Part shown: piece by piece, positions 52,503-60,445 of the stretch
Numbering within the stretch: position 1 is the first letter of the stretch
Layout: every line of letters begins with the position of its first letter
Assembly (NCBI RefSeq): GCF_000015825.1
Contig: NC_009051.1
Span: 372,001 to 436,000 of the forward strand
DNA from: Methanoculleus marisnigri JR1
GTDB lineage: Archaea; Halobacteriota; Methanomicrobia; Methanomicrobiales; Methanoculleaceae
Reading direction: 5' to 3'
DNA length: 64,000 nt
Made by a program: the position numbers and the translations under genes
Notes under the pieces: generated by a model
What the model saw: only the letters and a program-made list of their open reading frames with translations
Database searches by the model: none
What the model was told of the DNA's origin: nothing

Positions 52503-52708
52503 TTGTTTTTATTGAAGGTTTAAATCCCCTGGACAACGGTTATTCTTATTCTGTGACCTTTCAATCTCAAGGACAACTCGCGAGTCCGTCCAAGCCGCTT
52601 GGGGTTTCATTGTGTCAAGCTTGCCTATGCAGAGCGCTCGATTCAAACCCCCTTTCGGGCAGAATACGATGCATGCTTATGTAATTCACAGTTGGAAAAG
52701 AATTGACT

Positions 52709-53947
52709 TCACTTGAATGGTTCTAAAAGCATTATGTGTCCTTCTTTTCGCACGCAATATCCCTTCTCAACCAGCGCGTCTACAGATATTTCAACATCTT
52801 CCGGATCCATGGCCATTACTTCTACTGCTTCAATTACTGGAATCCAATAGTCCGCTCCGAAGATATCGTAAAGTTTGTAATAGACTTTGCGTGCATCCCC
52901 TGTTATCAGGAACAAATCTGAGATTTTCGCGGGATTGGAAGTAATCTTTTCAGCCTTCCTAAACATTGAAAACCAAAGATCTGTAGCGTACTTTACATCT
53001 GGGGGTTCAATGTCCGGGCTTGCTCGTAATCGAGCATACGAAGAGGCTAGTTTCGGTAAGGCATCTCCAACGTTTTGGTGATATGGCCTCTGACCTGATG
53101 AGTAATATTCCTCACGCAGTTCATAGATTGCATCGTGCATCATAGCCTCAACTTTACCAGTATATTGGGGTTTTAGAAGCAAAGAATCGAGTATATAAGC
53201 AGTAATAACTCCAGATTCTTGGTCTAACAAGGAATAGTAGTCTTTTGAGTGTTTTCGTTCCTTCACGCCTTCAAAATAAATGGGTATGTCCGATACGAGT
53301 TTCTCTGGTTGTAAAATCGCTAAATTGACCTCCCCTTCCGTTTTACTCAAATTTCGTTCTAATTTTGAAATATAATAGTAATAGTCCGATGATGTCTTTC
53401 TGAAATCATCTGGAATCACTTTCAAAGGCTTTCGGAATAGATCCCATTGATAGTTTTTACCGAAGATGGCTGATTTAATGCCTCCAGTGTCATCTTCAAT
53501 CGGAGGAGAAGAGAATGCAAAGAGGGATGAACAGCCCGCAATTTCCTCTACAACCTCATCTTCTCCGGTCAATGGATATGCGAAGTACTCGACAATCTCT
53601 TCAAAATCAAGGATCTTCCTTCTTTGCGCCAGAGGGGTCGGGTCAAATAACTTCCACGAGTCGACTTCCTTTACGTTGATACTTTTCCTGACAGTTCGAG
53701 GTAAGATCACGGTCTTCTCATCTATGACATTGGCTTCAATGAATTGATTTTCAGGAGGTGGATGCCCAGATACGTGGTATATTTCATTTTTGGACGTCTT
53801 TAAGAAGGGCGATGGATTGAGGAAAAAATACTCTCCGTCTTTAGTATCGTATTTTACGAAACCCACGTTTGCGTACTTGTCATTGAAAATGAGTTCTCTC
53901 TCAACAACCGATAGTTCAGAGCCGATGTACCGGTCGGTTAGCGGCAT
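52709..53947 (-). CDS. Protein with MCM-like C-terminal half but no Walker A (island)
   Basis: 412 residues. I see no P-loop. Residues about 245-335 (ITAYILDSLLLKPQYTG...HDAIYELREEYYSS...ALPKLASSYARLRAS...EPPDVKYATDLW) follow the pattern of the MCM helicase AAA lid, where 'YI.YAR....P.L...A...I...Y...R' leads to 'R.LE.LiRL..A.ArLrl...V...D...A..L'. Residues 345-412 look like the MCM winged helix (VIEAVEVMAMDPEDVEISVDALVEKGYCVRKEG). The first 240 residues include TGEDEVVEEIAG, which could be the degenerate start of an AAA core. It may be a mobile-element replication factor derived from MCM, or an accessory partner. Similarity was judged by eye only. Confidence 0.5.
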   Translation of the reverse strand: MPLTDRYIGSELSVVERELIFNDKYANVGFVKYDTKDGEYFFLNPSPFLKTSKNEIYHVSGHPPPENQFIEANVIDEKTVILPRTVRKSINVKEVDSWKLFDPTPLAQRRKILDFEEIVEYFAYPLTGEDEVVEEIAGCSSLFAFSSPPIEDDTGGIKSAIFGKNYQWDLFRKPLKVIPDDFRKTSSDYYYYISKLERNLSKTEGEVNLAILQPEKLVSDIPIYFEGVKERKHSKDYYSLLDQESGVITAYILDSLLLKPQYTGKVEAMMHDAIYELREEYYSSGQRPYHQNVGDALPKLASSYARLRASPDIEPPDVKYATDLWFSMFRKAEKITSNPAKISDLFLITGDARKVYYKLYDIFGADYWIPVIEAVEVMAMDPEDVEISVDALVEKGYCVRKEGHIMLLEPFK

Positions 53948-54097
53948 TAGAAGGTGGATATATCTTGTCTTCTTATAAAGGGGTTCGGATCTGTTTCAAT
54001 GCATTCATGTAGTCGGCAGATAGGTATGGTTGCAATTTTGTTCCAGTATTATCACTATCTCCTGAAGTTTCCTACACTGATCGTTTGATATAATCTG

Positions 54098-54814
54098 TTA
54101 TGTACGGGATGACCCAAGTTCTCTCTTTATATCTGGCTCTTCCAGAAAGAGCGGCATTGCCTTGATCACCGCATCAAGACCCCCCTTTATGTACAGTAAT
54201 CCGAAGACTGCCTCGACCAGCGTCGATCTATCGTGGTTTTCCTTGTCAATATTCGATCGAGGTTTGTGATCGAAGCCGATGGTGTTCTCGTAAAGCATCC
54301 ATTTTCTTTCAAGCTGGGCCTGATATTTCTTGTCTTTGAAAGGTTGGCCCTTCTGGTCCAGCATAGCCTTTGAGGGGGTGGTGTCGGATGCCCATAGATG
54401 GTGCACTGCAGCCAGAAGTAGGGCGGCATTTCCAAGATAAGCAAGGGATTCAACTTTTCCGGGCAACTTGGAAAATTCATATATTGATTTTCTCAGCTCT
54501 GGATGCCGTGTTTCTGGAAATTCTTTTAGCATATCAGAAAACATGTCTTTCGCGGTTCCATCGACCATTACCCGGAGGATCAGATTGGAATCCTCGAAGT
54601 CGAACTGTAGATCTCTGCGCACCTGAGGAATGATGTGTTGCTGTATGTGGGCAGCTTTTGTTTGAAGTTCTGTAATACCCAAAACCCAGCCATCCAGTTT
54701 TTTCCGCACATTGCGTTCTTCGGGCAGAGCCCTTGCCCTCTCTTCAACTGCTGTTTTTATTTCATCGAGGGTTTCCTCGATGGCTATTGGATGTAAGAAG
54801 AACTCATCCTCCAT
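54098..54814 (-). CDS. Divergent RNase III-like protein (island)
   Basis: 238 residues. Two stretches match the RNase III fold signatures. One is E122-S-L-A-Y-L-G-N-A-A-L (compare E-R-L-E-F-L-G-D-x-x-L), followed by helix LLAAVHHLW. The other is T198-L-V-E201-A-V-F-G-L-L-Y-I-K-G-G-L-D-A (compare D-x-x-E-A-x-x-G-A-x-Y-x-D-G-G). Of the acidic residues that hold the metals in canonical enzymes, the first Glu and last Glu are kept, but the others are A125, N129 and T198. It may therefore bind dsRNA without cutting it, or use altered chemistry. The N-terminal 85 residues are a helical extension. No dsRBD is present. Confidence 0.6.
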   Translation of the reverse strand: MEDEFFLHPIAIEETLDEIKTAVEERARALPEERNVRKKLDGWVLGITELQTKAAHIQQHIIPQVRRDLQFDFEDSNLILRVMVDGTAKDMFSDMLKEFPETRHPELRKSIYEFSKLPGKVESLAYLGNAALLLAAVHHLWASDTTPSKAMLDQKGQPFKDKKYQAQLERKWMLYENTIGFDHKPRSNIDKENHDRSTLVEAVFGLLYIKGGLDAVIKAMPLFLEEPDIKRELGSSRT

Positions 54815-54982
54815 AATTTACACTGGGGATAGTAGAAGATAATGTTTGCATTGCTTTCTCTCCATTGGTAGGTTTCCTGATTTGCGATTGCGAAGAAGGA
54901 GGCCTTGTGCCCGCAGAACCCCTCATAATTGGCACCCTGCCCGCCGTGGCGAAAAGAGATGATTGTGCTGCAACTGCCTCAA

Positions 54983-55591
54983 TCAAAAAAGCCAGTTCCA
55001 GATTCTCATCCTGTAATGCTTACTTATGCTGATATTGGGATCGCCGTCGAGCATCTTGCTCACCCTCACCTTCATCTTATAGCCCTTTTTGATTTTTAAG
55101 AACGTTTTGCTGAATAACGTGTTGGGGGACATCACCTGGTTGAGGTAGCCGTACTGCTCCTTTATCGATTCCAGTTTCATGGCGGCCGTAATCTCGTCGC
55201 AATCTCTTGCTCCCGTATCCGTGAACGTATGGCAATCCCGTATGAAGTCCGTAAGGATCTTCACTCCCTGCTCGTTCCTATTCAACGTCTCGGTCAGGTT
55301 CAGGATCCTGTCGGAGAATGAGATGACAAATATCAGGAAACCCAGAAATGCAATCACGTTCCTCGTGTCCTGCTGAGCGTGAAAGGGAAGCGACAATGAT
55401 TGCAGGATTGTGGGGTCTGCAATACTCAAAAACGCAATCGATGCCGAGAAGAAGAGAATGGAGAGCGATAGGCCGCTGGAGATCCATTTGTATTTCCTGC
55501 ACTGGTATGAGCAGATCTCCCTGATCAGCCCGGCCTTGTCCGCTAACCTGTTAATCTCGTAAACACAGTCCTCTACAGTTTTCACACCCAT
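54983..55591 (-). CDS. SLATT-like two-TM protein (putative membrane effector)
   Basis: 202 residues. A charged N-terminal helix (1-35) is followed by two TM helices, about 36-57 (WISSGLSLSILFFSASIAFL) and 79-97 (VIAFLGFLIFVISFS), then a long cytoplasmic helical region (98-202; LNLTETLNRNEQGVKILTDFIRD). This size and topology match SLATT domains, two-TM effectors found in nucleotide-signalling defence loci, where they are thought to damage the membrane on activation. No cGAS/DncV-like or SLOG sensor gene is present in the window. It lies 23 bases after a QueC-like fragment on the same strand. Confidence 0.55.
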   Translation of the reverse strand: MGVKTVEDCVYEINRLADKAGLIREICSYQCRKYKWISSGLSLSILFFSASIAFLSIADPTILQSLSLPFHAQQDTRNVIAFLGFLIFVISFSDRILNLTETLNRNEQGVKILTDFIRDCHTFTDTGARDCDEITAAMKLESIKEQYGYLNQVMSPNTLFSKTFLKIKKGYKMKVRVSKMLDGDPNISISKHYRMRIWNWLF

Positions 55592-55614
55592 TGGAGTTCC
55601 TCACAAGTAACAAT

Positions 55615-55764
55615 TCACGAAATACGTTCCAGTTCGTTTTTGAGTTCACTCTGTCCTGGATCGACGTAAAGGGGCGTAACGGCAAAGCCTGCCGACAAAA
55701 GATGGTGCAAACAAGCAGTGGAAGCAATACCTCCGCTGTAGAGAAGCAGGCACCGTGTTGACAT
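55615..55764 (-). pseudogene. QueC-like (7-cyano-7-deazaguanine synthase) N-terminal fragment
   Basis: 49 residues from the ATG at 55764 (MSTRCLLLYSGGIAST). The PP-loop SGGIAS and the following ACLHHLLSAGFAVTPLYVDPGQSELKNELERIS match the first ~45 residues of QueC-like enzymes (SGGxDS, then a Y-x-D-x-GQ motif). It then ends at a TGA. Complete QueC proteins are about 220 residues, so this is a truncated gene or a very short derivative. SG-G-I-A-S lacks the usual Asp (SGGLDS). QueC homologues also occur in some anti-phage systems. An ATATATCC box lies about 30 bases upstream. Confidence 0.55.
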
Positions 55765-55860
55765 TGTTGAACCATTTAAAGAAATTAATTGATTGGATAT
55801 ATTCGTTTCGAAACTTCTTTCGTTCCAGATCGTCCCGAAAGTGATTATCTGTTGCATCAG

Positions 55861-56157
55861 GTCAGAAAGAGTTCATCCTCAACCAACAGGCAATCCAAAA
55901 AACGAATAACCCCACCATCGCCCCTCTCTTCCGAAACCATGGCAAGCGACAACTGGCATCCCGGGAATCACCATCTCCCTCCCCGGCATCGTGTTCGTCC
56001 TGCACTTCCCGGCAGCACCCTACTACCTGGCTCCCCGCCGACGGGGCCCGGCACCGGCCCCCGGCCTGCTCCCCTGCGTCGTCGGGGGCTTCTCGCCGGG
56101 TTTGCGGCCGCGAAGCAGGAGTGATACCTGTTAGAGAAGGGGGGGCAGTGCCCCCGG
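55861..56157. other. Intergenic region between the island and the HdeD-like gene
   Basis: Composition changes from AT-rich to GC-rich around 55950. The only structure I see is the GGGGGC-AGT-GCCCCC hairpin near 56143-56156, a likely stop for the HdeD-like gene on the minus strand. No coding sequence is supported. Confidence 0.4.
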
Positions 56158-56712
56158 TCACCCCGGCATCCGCAGAGCAAGGATGACGGCCGCGATTCCG
56201 CCGATGATGGCAAGCACCGCAATGAGCAGCACGAAGGCCAGCGCCGCGATGAGCGGGTGCGCGATCAGGATCAGCCCGAAGATGATGCTTAAGATGCCGA
56301 GGACCGCCGTCCCCCAGCCCTCGCCGGAGAACCCCTGCACCAGGTAGATTGCCCCGATGACGAGACCCTCCACCCCGATGATGATGGCGTAGATCGTCGG
56401 GACGAGGACGGCACTGTAGAGTGGATAGATGAGCACGATCACTCCCGCGAGGATGCCGAGGATGCCGACCAGCATCTTCCAGCCCCATCCGGTTTTATGG
56501 CGGGAGAGGCTGAGGAGCACGACGACGCCGTTCGCCAGCCAGTAGATGCCGAGGATGGTGGCGAGGAGCGTCAGTGTCGGGATGGGGTAGACGAAGAAGA
56601 GGACGCCGAAGAGGATCGCGATGATCCCGAGGAACAGCACGAACCAGCGTGCCGAGCCAGCAGCGCCGCCCGTATCCAGGGAGCCGGCGCCGGATTCAAT
56701 ATCGTTGGCCAT
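56158..56712 (-). CDS. HdeD-family (DUF308) membrane protein
   Basis: 184 residues with six TM helices arranged as three hairpins. The repeated motifs ILFGVLFFVYPIPTLTLLATILGIYWLANGVV, ILAGVIVLIYPLYSAVLVPTIYAIIIGVEGLVIGAIYLV and IIFGLILIAHPLIAALAFVLLIAVLAIIGGI are the 'G...l..P..s...l......i..G' repeats of DUF308/HdeD. The N-terminal 20 residues are polar and cytoplasmic. HdeD was linked to acid resistance in E. coli; the archaeal role is unknown. TTTATATACC at 56741-56750 is its TATA box, about 34 bases before the ATG. Confidence 0.9.
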   Translation of the reverse strand: MANDIESGAGSLDTGGAAGSARWFVLFLGIIAILFGVLFFVYPIPTLTLLATILGIYWLANGVVVLLSLSRHKTGWGWKMLVGILGILAGVIVLIYPLYSAVLVPTIYAIIIGVEGLVIGAIYLVQGFSGEGWGTAVLGILSIIFGLILIAHPLIAALAFVLLIAVLAIIGGIAAVILALRMPG

Positions 56713-56740
56713 AAGAGCACCATGCGTCGGGTGCGCCGGC

Positions 56741-56750
56741 GGTATATAAA
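56741..56750 (-). promoter_or_regulatory. TATA box of the HdeD-like gene
   Basis: TTTATATACC reading the minus strand, 29-38 bases before the ATG at 56712. The remaining part of the 433-base gap to 57145 shows no gene or clear structure. Confidence 0.6.
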
Positions 56751-57145
56751 CGTATACGCTTCATGCCGGGAGACCCCGGCCTGCGTCTTACCCCCCGCGG
56801 CCTCCCGGAGCGTGAACAGAAACGCCGCTCCCTCCTCTGGACGGCCCGATACCTGCATGAAGTTCAAACCGAGAGCAGGTAGAATGAAGCACGGGAGCCG
56901 AAAATGGAACTTCGAATCCTGAACGCCATCGTCCTCGCGGGGATTGACGGGCAGCGCACTGCATGAAGATGCACGTGAGCGGTTCAAAGGGGCGTGTCCA
57001 TTGCTTTATCCCAACGTTACCGGTATACGTTTGCCCATTGATACGACAATCGCACCACCCGCACCATACAGACACTCTTCACAGCATATTTCTCTCATGA
57101 ACACAGAGTTGCTATCTGAATATCCTGCATCCCGGAGAGATACCC

Positions 57146-57592
57146 ATGGGAGATCCGATCAGACTGGGAATCATCATCTGCGACCGCTACCGGACCTGTG
57201 CCGGGGGCAAGTGCCTGCGGGCACTGCGCGACCGCGAAGGCGCTTTTGAGCGCTACAAAGGAAAAGACGTTGAGCTTGTCGGGTTTGCAACCTGCAACGG
57301 CTGTCCCGGCGGGAACATCGAGTACGTCCCGCAGGAGATGAAGAACAACGGTGCCGAGGTCGTGCACCTCGCCACCGGCATGGTTGTCGGGTATCCCCCC
57401 TGTCCGCGGATCTCGTACTTTTCCCGGTTCATCAGGGAAAAATACGACATGGACGTGGTCGTGGGGACCCACCCTATCCCGGAGAAGTACTTCACCACGC
57501 ACACGAATCTCGGCTCCTGGGACTCGGCACTCTGGAAAGACCTGATCGCCCCCACCCTCACCGATGAAAAAACCCGGTTATCCTACGATTAA
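57146..57592 (+). CDS. CGGC domain-containing protein
   Basis: 148 residues. Cysteine motifs characterise this family: GIIICDRYRTCAGGKCLRAL (C-x5-C-x4-C) and ATCNGCPGGNIEYVP (C-x2-C), followed by HLATGMVVGYPPCPR. These are putative metal-binding proteins of unknown reaction, frequent in methanogens and other anaerobes. CGGAGAGATACCC precedes the ATG and fixes the start. No partner gene adjoins it. Confidence 0.85.
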   Translation: MGDPIRLGIIICDRYRTCAGGKCLRALRDREGAFERYKGKDVELVGFATCNGCPGGNIEYVPQEMKNNGAEVVHLATGMVVGYPPCPRISYFSRFIREKYDMDVVVGTHPIPEKYFTTHTNLGSWDSALWKDLIAPTLTDEKTRLSYD

Positions 57593-57771
57593 ACCCCGGC
57601 TCGGTGGTGCATCGGTAGAGGCCACGGTAGTCTTTTCCCGTGCCCGCACGGGCTCATTCAGGTACGTTCCGTATGACATGGTTGGTTCGCGGGCCGGAGC
57701 CGGGATTGTTACCGGACGGAAAGACCTGGTGCGCAGAGAAGAGGGGTATTCGGTCTCTCTGAACTATCCTC

Positions 57772-58437
57772 TCATTTCTTCACCGCGTAGACGAGGTGCA
57801 CCGTCCCCTGCTCCAGCGGTACGGCCTTCCGGAGTTCGAGCGCCGTCCGCCCCCCGGCCCGGCCGAAGAGTTTCTTCTCCCCCTCGCCGACGACGACCGG
57901 ATGGACGATCAGGCTGATCGTATCCGCGATCCCCTCCCGGATCAGGACGTCGTTCAAGTCCGGGCCGGTATCGGAGACCACCCGCGAGATCCCGAACCGC
58001 TCCCCGAGTTCCCGTATGGCGCCCTTGAGGTCAACCCGGTCCTTGCCGCGCCGGATGAACGGGTACTCCCGCTCGCGGAGGTAGTCGAGGTAGTCTTCCG
58101 GCGTCGCCTCCGAGACGAGGACAATGACGTCTTTCGTGTGCTCCATGTTCCGGTAGAAGTGGAGCAGATCTTTTAGTATGCCCTTGCTGTCGACGATGAC
58201 GCAGACGGGGCGCGGATCGTCCGGCCGGACTTCGGGCCGGTGCCGGTCCGCCTCCGTTTCAGTCTCGTTGACGTCCGTGAAGAGTTCGATCCCGGACCTT
58301 GCGGTGGCCGAACCCGCGAGCACCGCCCCCGGTTCGAGGGCCAGGAGCGCGCCGTAGTGCAGCCCGAGATCGATCTCGAAGCCCCGTACCGCGTGGTCGA
58401 GGCTCACGGTGTTGTGGATGATGACTTCAGGATACAT
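57772..58437 (-). CDS. RibD C-terminal/dihydrofolate-reductase-like reductase
   Basis: 221 residues from the ATG at 58437 (MYPEVIIHNTVSLDHAVRGF). The open frame upstream of it runs through a tandem repeat and antisense to the HD gene, so it is not included. The fold is seen in VIIHNTVSLD, GALLALEPGAVLAGSATARSG, RPVCVIVDSKG, DVIVLVSEATP, RVVSDTGPDLNDVLIREGIADTISLIVHPVVVGEGEKKLF. This resembles archaeal 2,5-diamino-6-ribosylaminopyrimidinone reductase, an NADPH-dependent riboflavin/F420 pathway enzyme, though a general RibD-like reductase is also possible. A TATATCC box at 58459-58465 suggests a leaderless mRNA. Confidence 0.8.
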   Translation of the reverse strand: MYPEVIIHNTVSLDHAVRGFEIDLGLHYGALLALEPGAVLAGSATARSGIELFTDVNETETEADRHRPEVRPDDPRPVCVIVDSKGILKDLLHFYRNMEHTKDVIVLVSEATPEDYLDYLREREYPFIRRGKDRVDLKGAIRELGERFGISRVVSDTGPDLNDVLIREGIADTISLIVHPVVVGEGEKKLFGRAGGRTALELRKAVPLEQGTVHLVYAVKK

Positions 58438-58483
58438 GCGGGGAGATACGTCTGCTCGGGATATAGCCCACACGAATCCTTCC

Positions 58484-58581
58484 CGTCGGCCCTGGCCTGC
58501 CCGGTTCTCCGTCGGCCCTGGCCTGACCGGGTTCCGTCGGCCATGCCCTGACCGGTTCTCCGGCGGCCCTGCCCTGACCGG
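58484..58581. repeat. Four tandem ~26-bp repeats in a divergent promoter gap
   Basis: Units at 58484-58509, 58510-58534, 58535-58560 and 58561-58581 (last one shortened). The consensus begins CGTCGGCCCTGGCCTGACCGG, then TTCTC. Each carries GGCC cores that could pair. They lie between the RibD-like gene (minus) and the HD gene (plus). Confidence 0.75.
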
Positions 58582-58635
58582 AAGAGAAAACCCTATCCCT
58601 CTCCCGGCCGAGAACTCCTTGCCGGAGGGCGCCCG

Positions 58636-59841
58636 ATGGAGATCCCGCAGAGTATCTTTGACCGCATGGAACGGAGCATGGCCGATCGCGAATCGCTCCT
58701 CTCGCGCCGGGCGACCCGGAACGCCGATTACCTCAGGCGGTCCGGCTGCAAACCCGAGGACCCGGTCATCCGGCCGCCGTTCTTCCGGGACGCCGACCGG
58801 ATCGTCCACTCGAAGGCCTACTCGCGCTACATCGACAAGACCCAGGCCTTCTACCTGGTCGAGAACGACCACATCACCCACCGCGTCCTTCACGTCCAGC
58901 TCGTCTCGAAGATTGCACGGACGATCGGAAGAGCTCTTTGCCTGAACGAGGACCTGATCGAGGCGATCGCCCTCGGCCACGACATCGGCCACGTGCCCTA
59001 CGGCCACCTCGGCGAGAAGTTCCTCGACGAGCTCTGCACCGAGCACGGGCTCGGGGGGTTCCGGCACAACGTCCAGAGCGTCCGGTTCCTCGACGTCGTC
59101 GAGGACTGCGACCTCACGCTGCAGGTGCTGGACGGGATCCTCTGCCACAACGGCGAAGTCCACGCCCAGAGCCTCACGGTCGAGGGCGAGGCCCGCTGGG
59201 ACTCGTTTGCGGAGAAACTGGCGCGGATCGAGGCCGGTGCCGACGCCCTCCCGCTCACCACCGAGGGATGCGTCGTCCGGTGCGCCGACAGCGTCTCCTA
59301 CCTCGGTCGCGACCTTGCGGACGCCCTCGAGGTCGAAGTCATCGATGAACGGGATCTCGATGACTTCCCGGAGAACTGCATGAACTTCTTCGGTATCGCC
59401 GGGCGAAAGAAGGAAGATTTCTCGGAAGTTAACCGAAGAGTGCTCGACGTCCTGATCCGCGACATCATCGCCGGGAGTTACGATGCCGACTGCATCGCCT
59501 TCTCCGCCGAAGCGTCGGCGTGCGTCGCGGCCTTCAAAGAGTTCAACATGCAGCACATCTACGATAACCCAAGGCTCCTCGCGAACCAGAAGAAGATCCG
59601 GTTCATGTTCCGGTACCTCTTCGACCGCACCCTCGAGGATATCGCAGAAGAGCGCGAGGCTTCACCGGTCTATGAGGATCTCATCAACGCACCGTGGGCA
59701 TCTCCGCGGTACATCGCCACCGCAGCGCCGGAGGAACTCGCGAGGGATTTCATCGCCGGGATGACCGATCGCTACTTCGAATGGGCCTTCCAGCGGAGCA
59801 TCCTCCCCGAAAGAGTCCGGTCGAGGTACCGGGGGTGGTGA
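58636..59841 (+). CDS. HD-domain dNTP triphosphohydrolase (dGTPase-like)
   Basis: 401 residues. The HD metal site is built from R-V-L-H (THRVLHVQLVSKIAR, His about 87), H-D in IALGHDIGHVPYGHLGE (about 114-125) and a later D in VVRCADSVSYLGRDLADAL. This matches dGTPase/SAMHD1-like enzymes that split dNTPs into nucleoside and triphosphate, helping to set nucleotide pools; some act against phage. The N-terminus RRATRNADYLRRSG...DADRIVHSKAYSRYIDKTQAF (R-I-x-x-S-K-A-F-R-R-L type) is the conserved entry motif of this family. A single gene, with a repeat-rich region upstream. Confidence 0.88.
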   Translation: MEIPQSIFDRMERSMADRESLLSRRATRNADYLRRSGCKPEDPVIRPPFFRDADRIVHSKAYSRYIDKTQAFYLVENDHITHRVLHVQLVSKIARTIGRALCLNEDLIEAIALGHDIGHVPYGHLGEKFLDELCTEHGLGGFRHNVQSVRFLDVVEDCDLTLQVLDGILCHNGEVHAQSLTVEGEARWDSFAEKLARIEAGADALPLTTEGCVVRCADSVSYLGRDLADALEVEVIDERDLDDFPENCMNFFGIAGRKKEDFSEVNRRVLDVLIRDIIAGSYDADCIAFSAEASACVAAFKEFNMQHIYDNPRLLANQKKIRFMFRYLFDRTLEDIAEEREASPVYEDLINAPWASPRYIATAAPEELARDFIAGMTDRYFEWAFQRSILPERVRSRYRGW

Positions 59842-59977
59842 ACCCCCGTGGCCGGCGGTTGAAGTGGGGTTTCATCTGCCCATTATCGCTGTATTTGCCC
59901 GAAAATTCTGTTTAGAACCCGTGGATATAACCCGATGGTTCCTACGTATTTTTATATCGCGCTGAGCAACGCATACC

Positions 59978-60319
59978 ATGAATAAGCGAATCCTTATTCT
60001 CGGTCTGGCTGCGGCGCTCGTCCTGACAGCCGGTTGCATGGGGCTTGGCGGCCCGAGCCCCAGGGTCGTGGAGGACTCCATGGTCACGGATATCAGCCTA
60101 TCCAAAGGGCTCGGATATAACGTGAACGCGGTGATACAGAACGACGGGGGCGACGGCGACGTCACCGTGACGATGAAACTGATCGACGAGGAGAAGGGTT
60201 TTGTCCGTGACGAGGTCTCGACGGTGGTCTCCATCACCTCAGGGGAGACAAAGAAGGTCAGCCTCACGCTGGACGGGGACCTCGGCAGGACGTACCGGTA
60301 CAGTGTTGAGGTGAGTTAG
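59978..60319 (+). CDS. Small secreted lipoprotein
   Basis: 113 residues. A signal sequence (KRILILGLAAALVLTAGC) ends in the lipobox L-T-A-G-C, with Cys20 as the likely lipid anchor. The mature part (MGLGGPSPRVVEDSM...) is strand-rich and has a CARDB-like or Ig-like look: YNVNAVIQNDGGDGDVTVTMKLIDEE, TSGETKKVSLTLDG. It is probably anchored outside the cell membrane; function unknown. The TTTTTATAT box near 59949-59958 is a good promoter. Confidence 0.8.
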   Translation: MNKRILILGLAAALVLTAGCMGLGGPSPRVVEDSMVTDISLSKGLGYNVNAVIQNDGGDGDVTVTMKLIDEEKGFVRDEVSTVVSITSGETKKVSLTLDGDLGRTYRYSVEVS

Positions 60320-60445
60320 ACGGAGGGCGTTTCTGGATCGGGCTTCCAGCCCTGATTGCGGGGGTTCAGGCCCCCTCTCCGACCCGATACGATGAGGCCG
60401 AAACATAACAGAGTCATTTTTTTACCCCTCCCCCAAATGGGATGT

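Larger units (their letters stand above)
52503..55860. mobile_element. AT-rich genomic island downstream of tRNA-Thr (remnant)
   Basis: Base composition drops sharply just after tRNA-Thr and returns to GC-rich near 55950. All four genes inside lie on the minus strand (52709, 54098, 54983, 55615) and none has a housekeeping character. tRNA genes are common integration sites. I looked for, but did not find, a second copy of the tRNA 3' end or an integrase, so this is likely a decayed or foreign-origin segment. The first 206 bases (52503-52708) hold the tRNA terminator and nothing else recognisable. Confidence 0.55.

Noticed and set aside
52503-56157. Search for an attachment-site duplicate of the tRNA-Thr 3' end and for an integrase
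   Set aside because: No second copy of GGTTCGATTCCCCC and no recombinase found by eye, so integration is inferred only from position and composition.
58484-58581. CRISPR-like array
   Set aside because: Units are directly adjacent without spacers and no cas genes accompany them; the Cas4-like gene at 51276 is remote and stand-alone.
58438-59556. Upstream extension of the RibD-like frame
   Set aside because: It crosses the tandem repeat and lies antisense to the HD-domain gene; the TATA box at 58459 supports the ATG at 58437.
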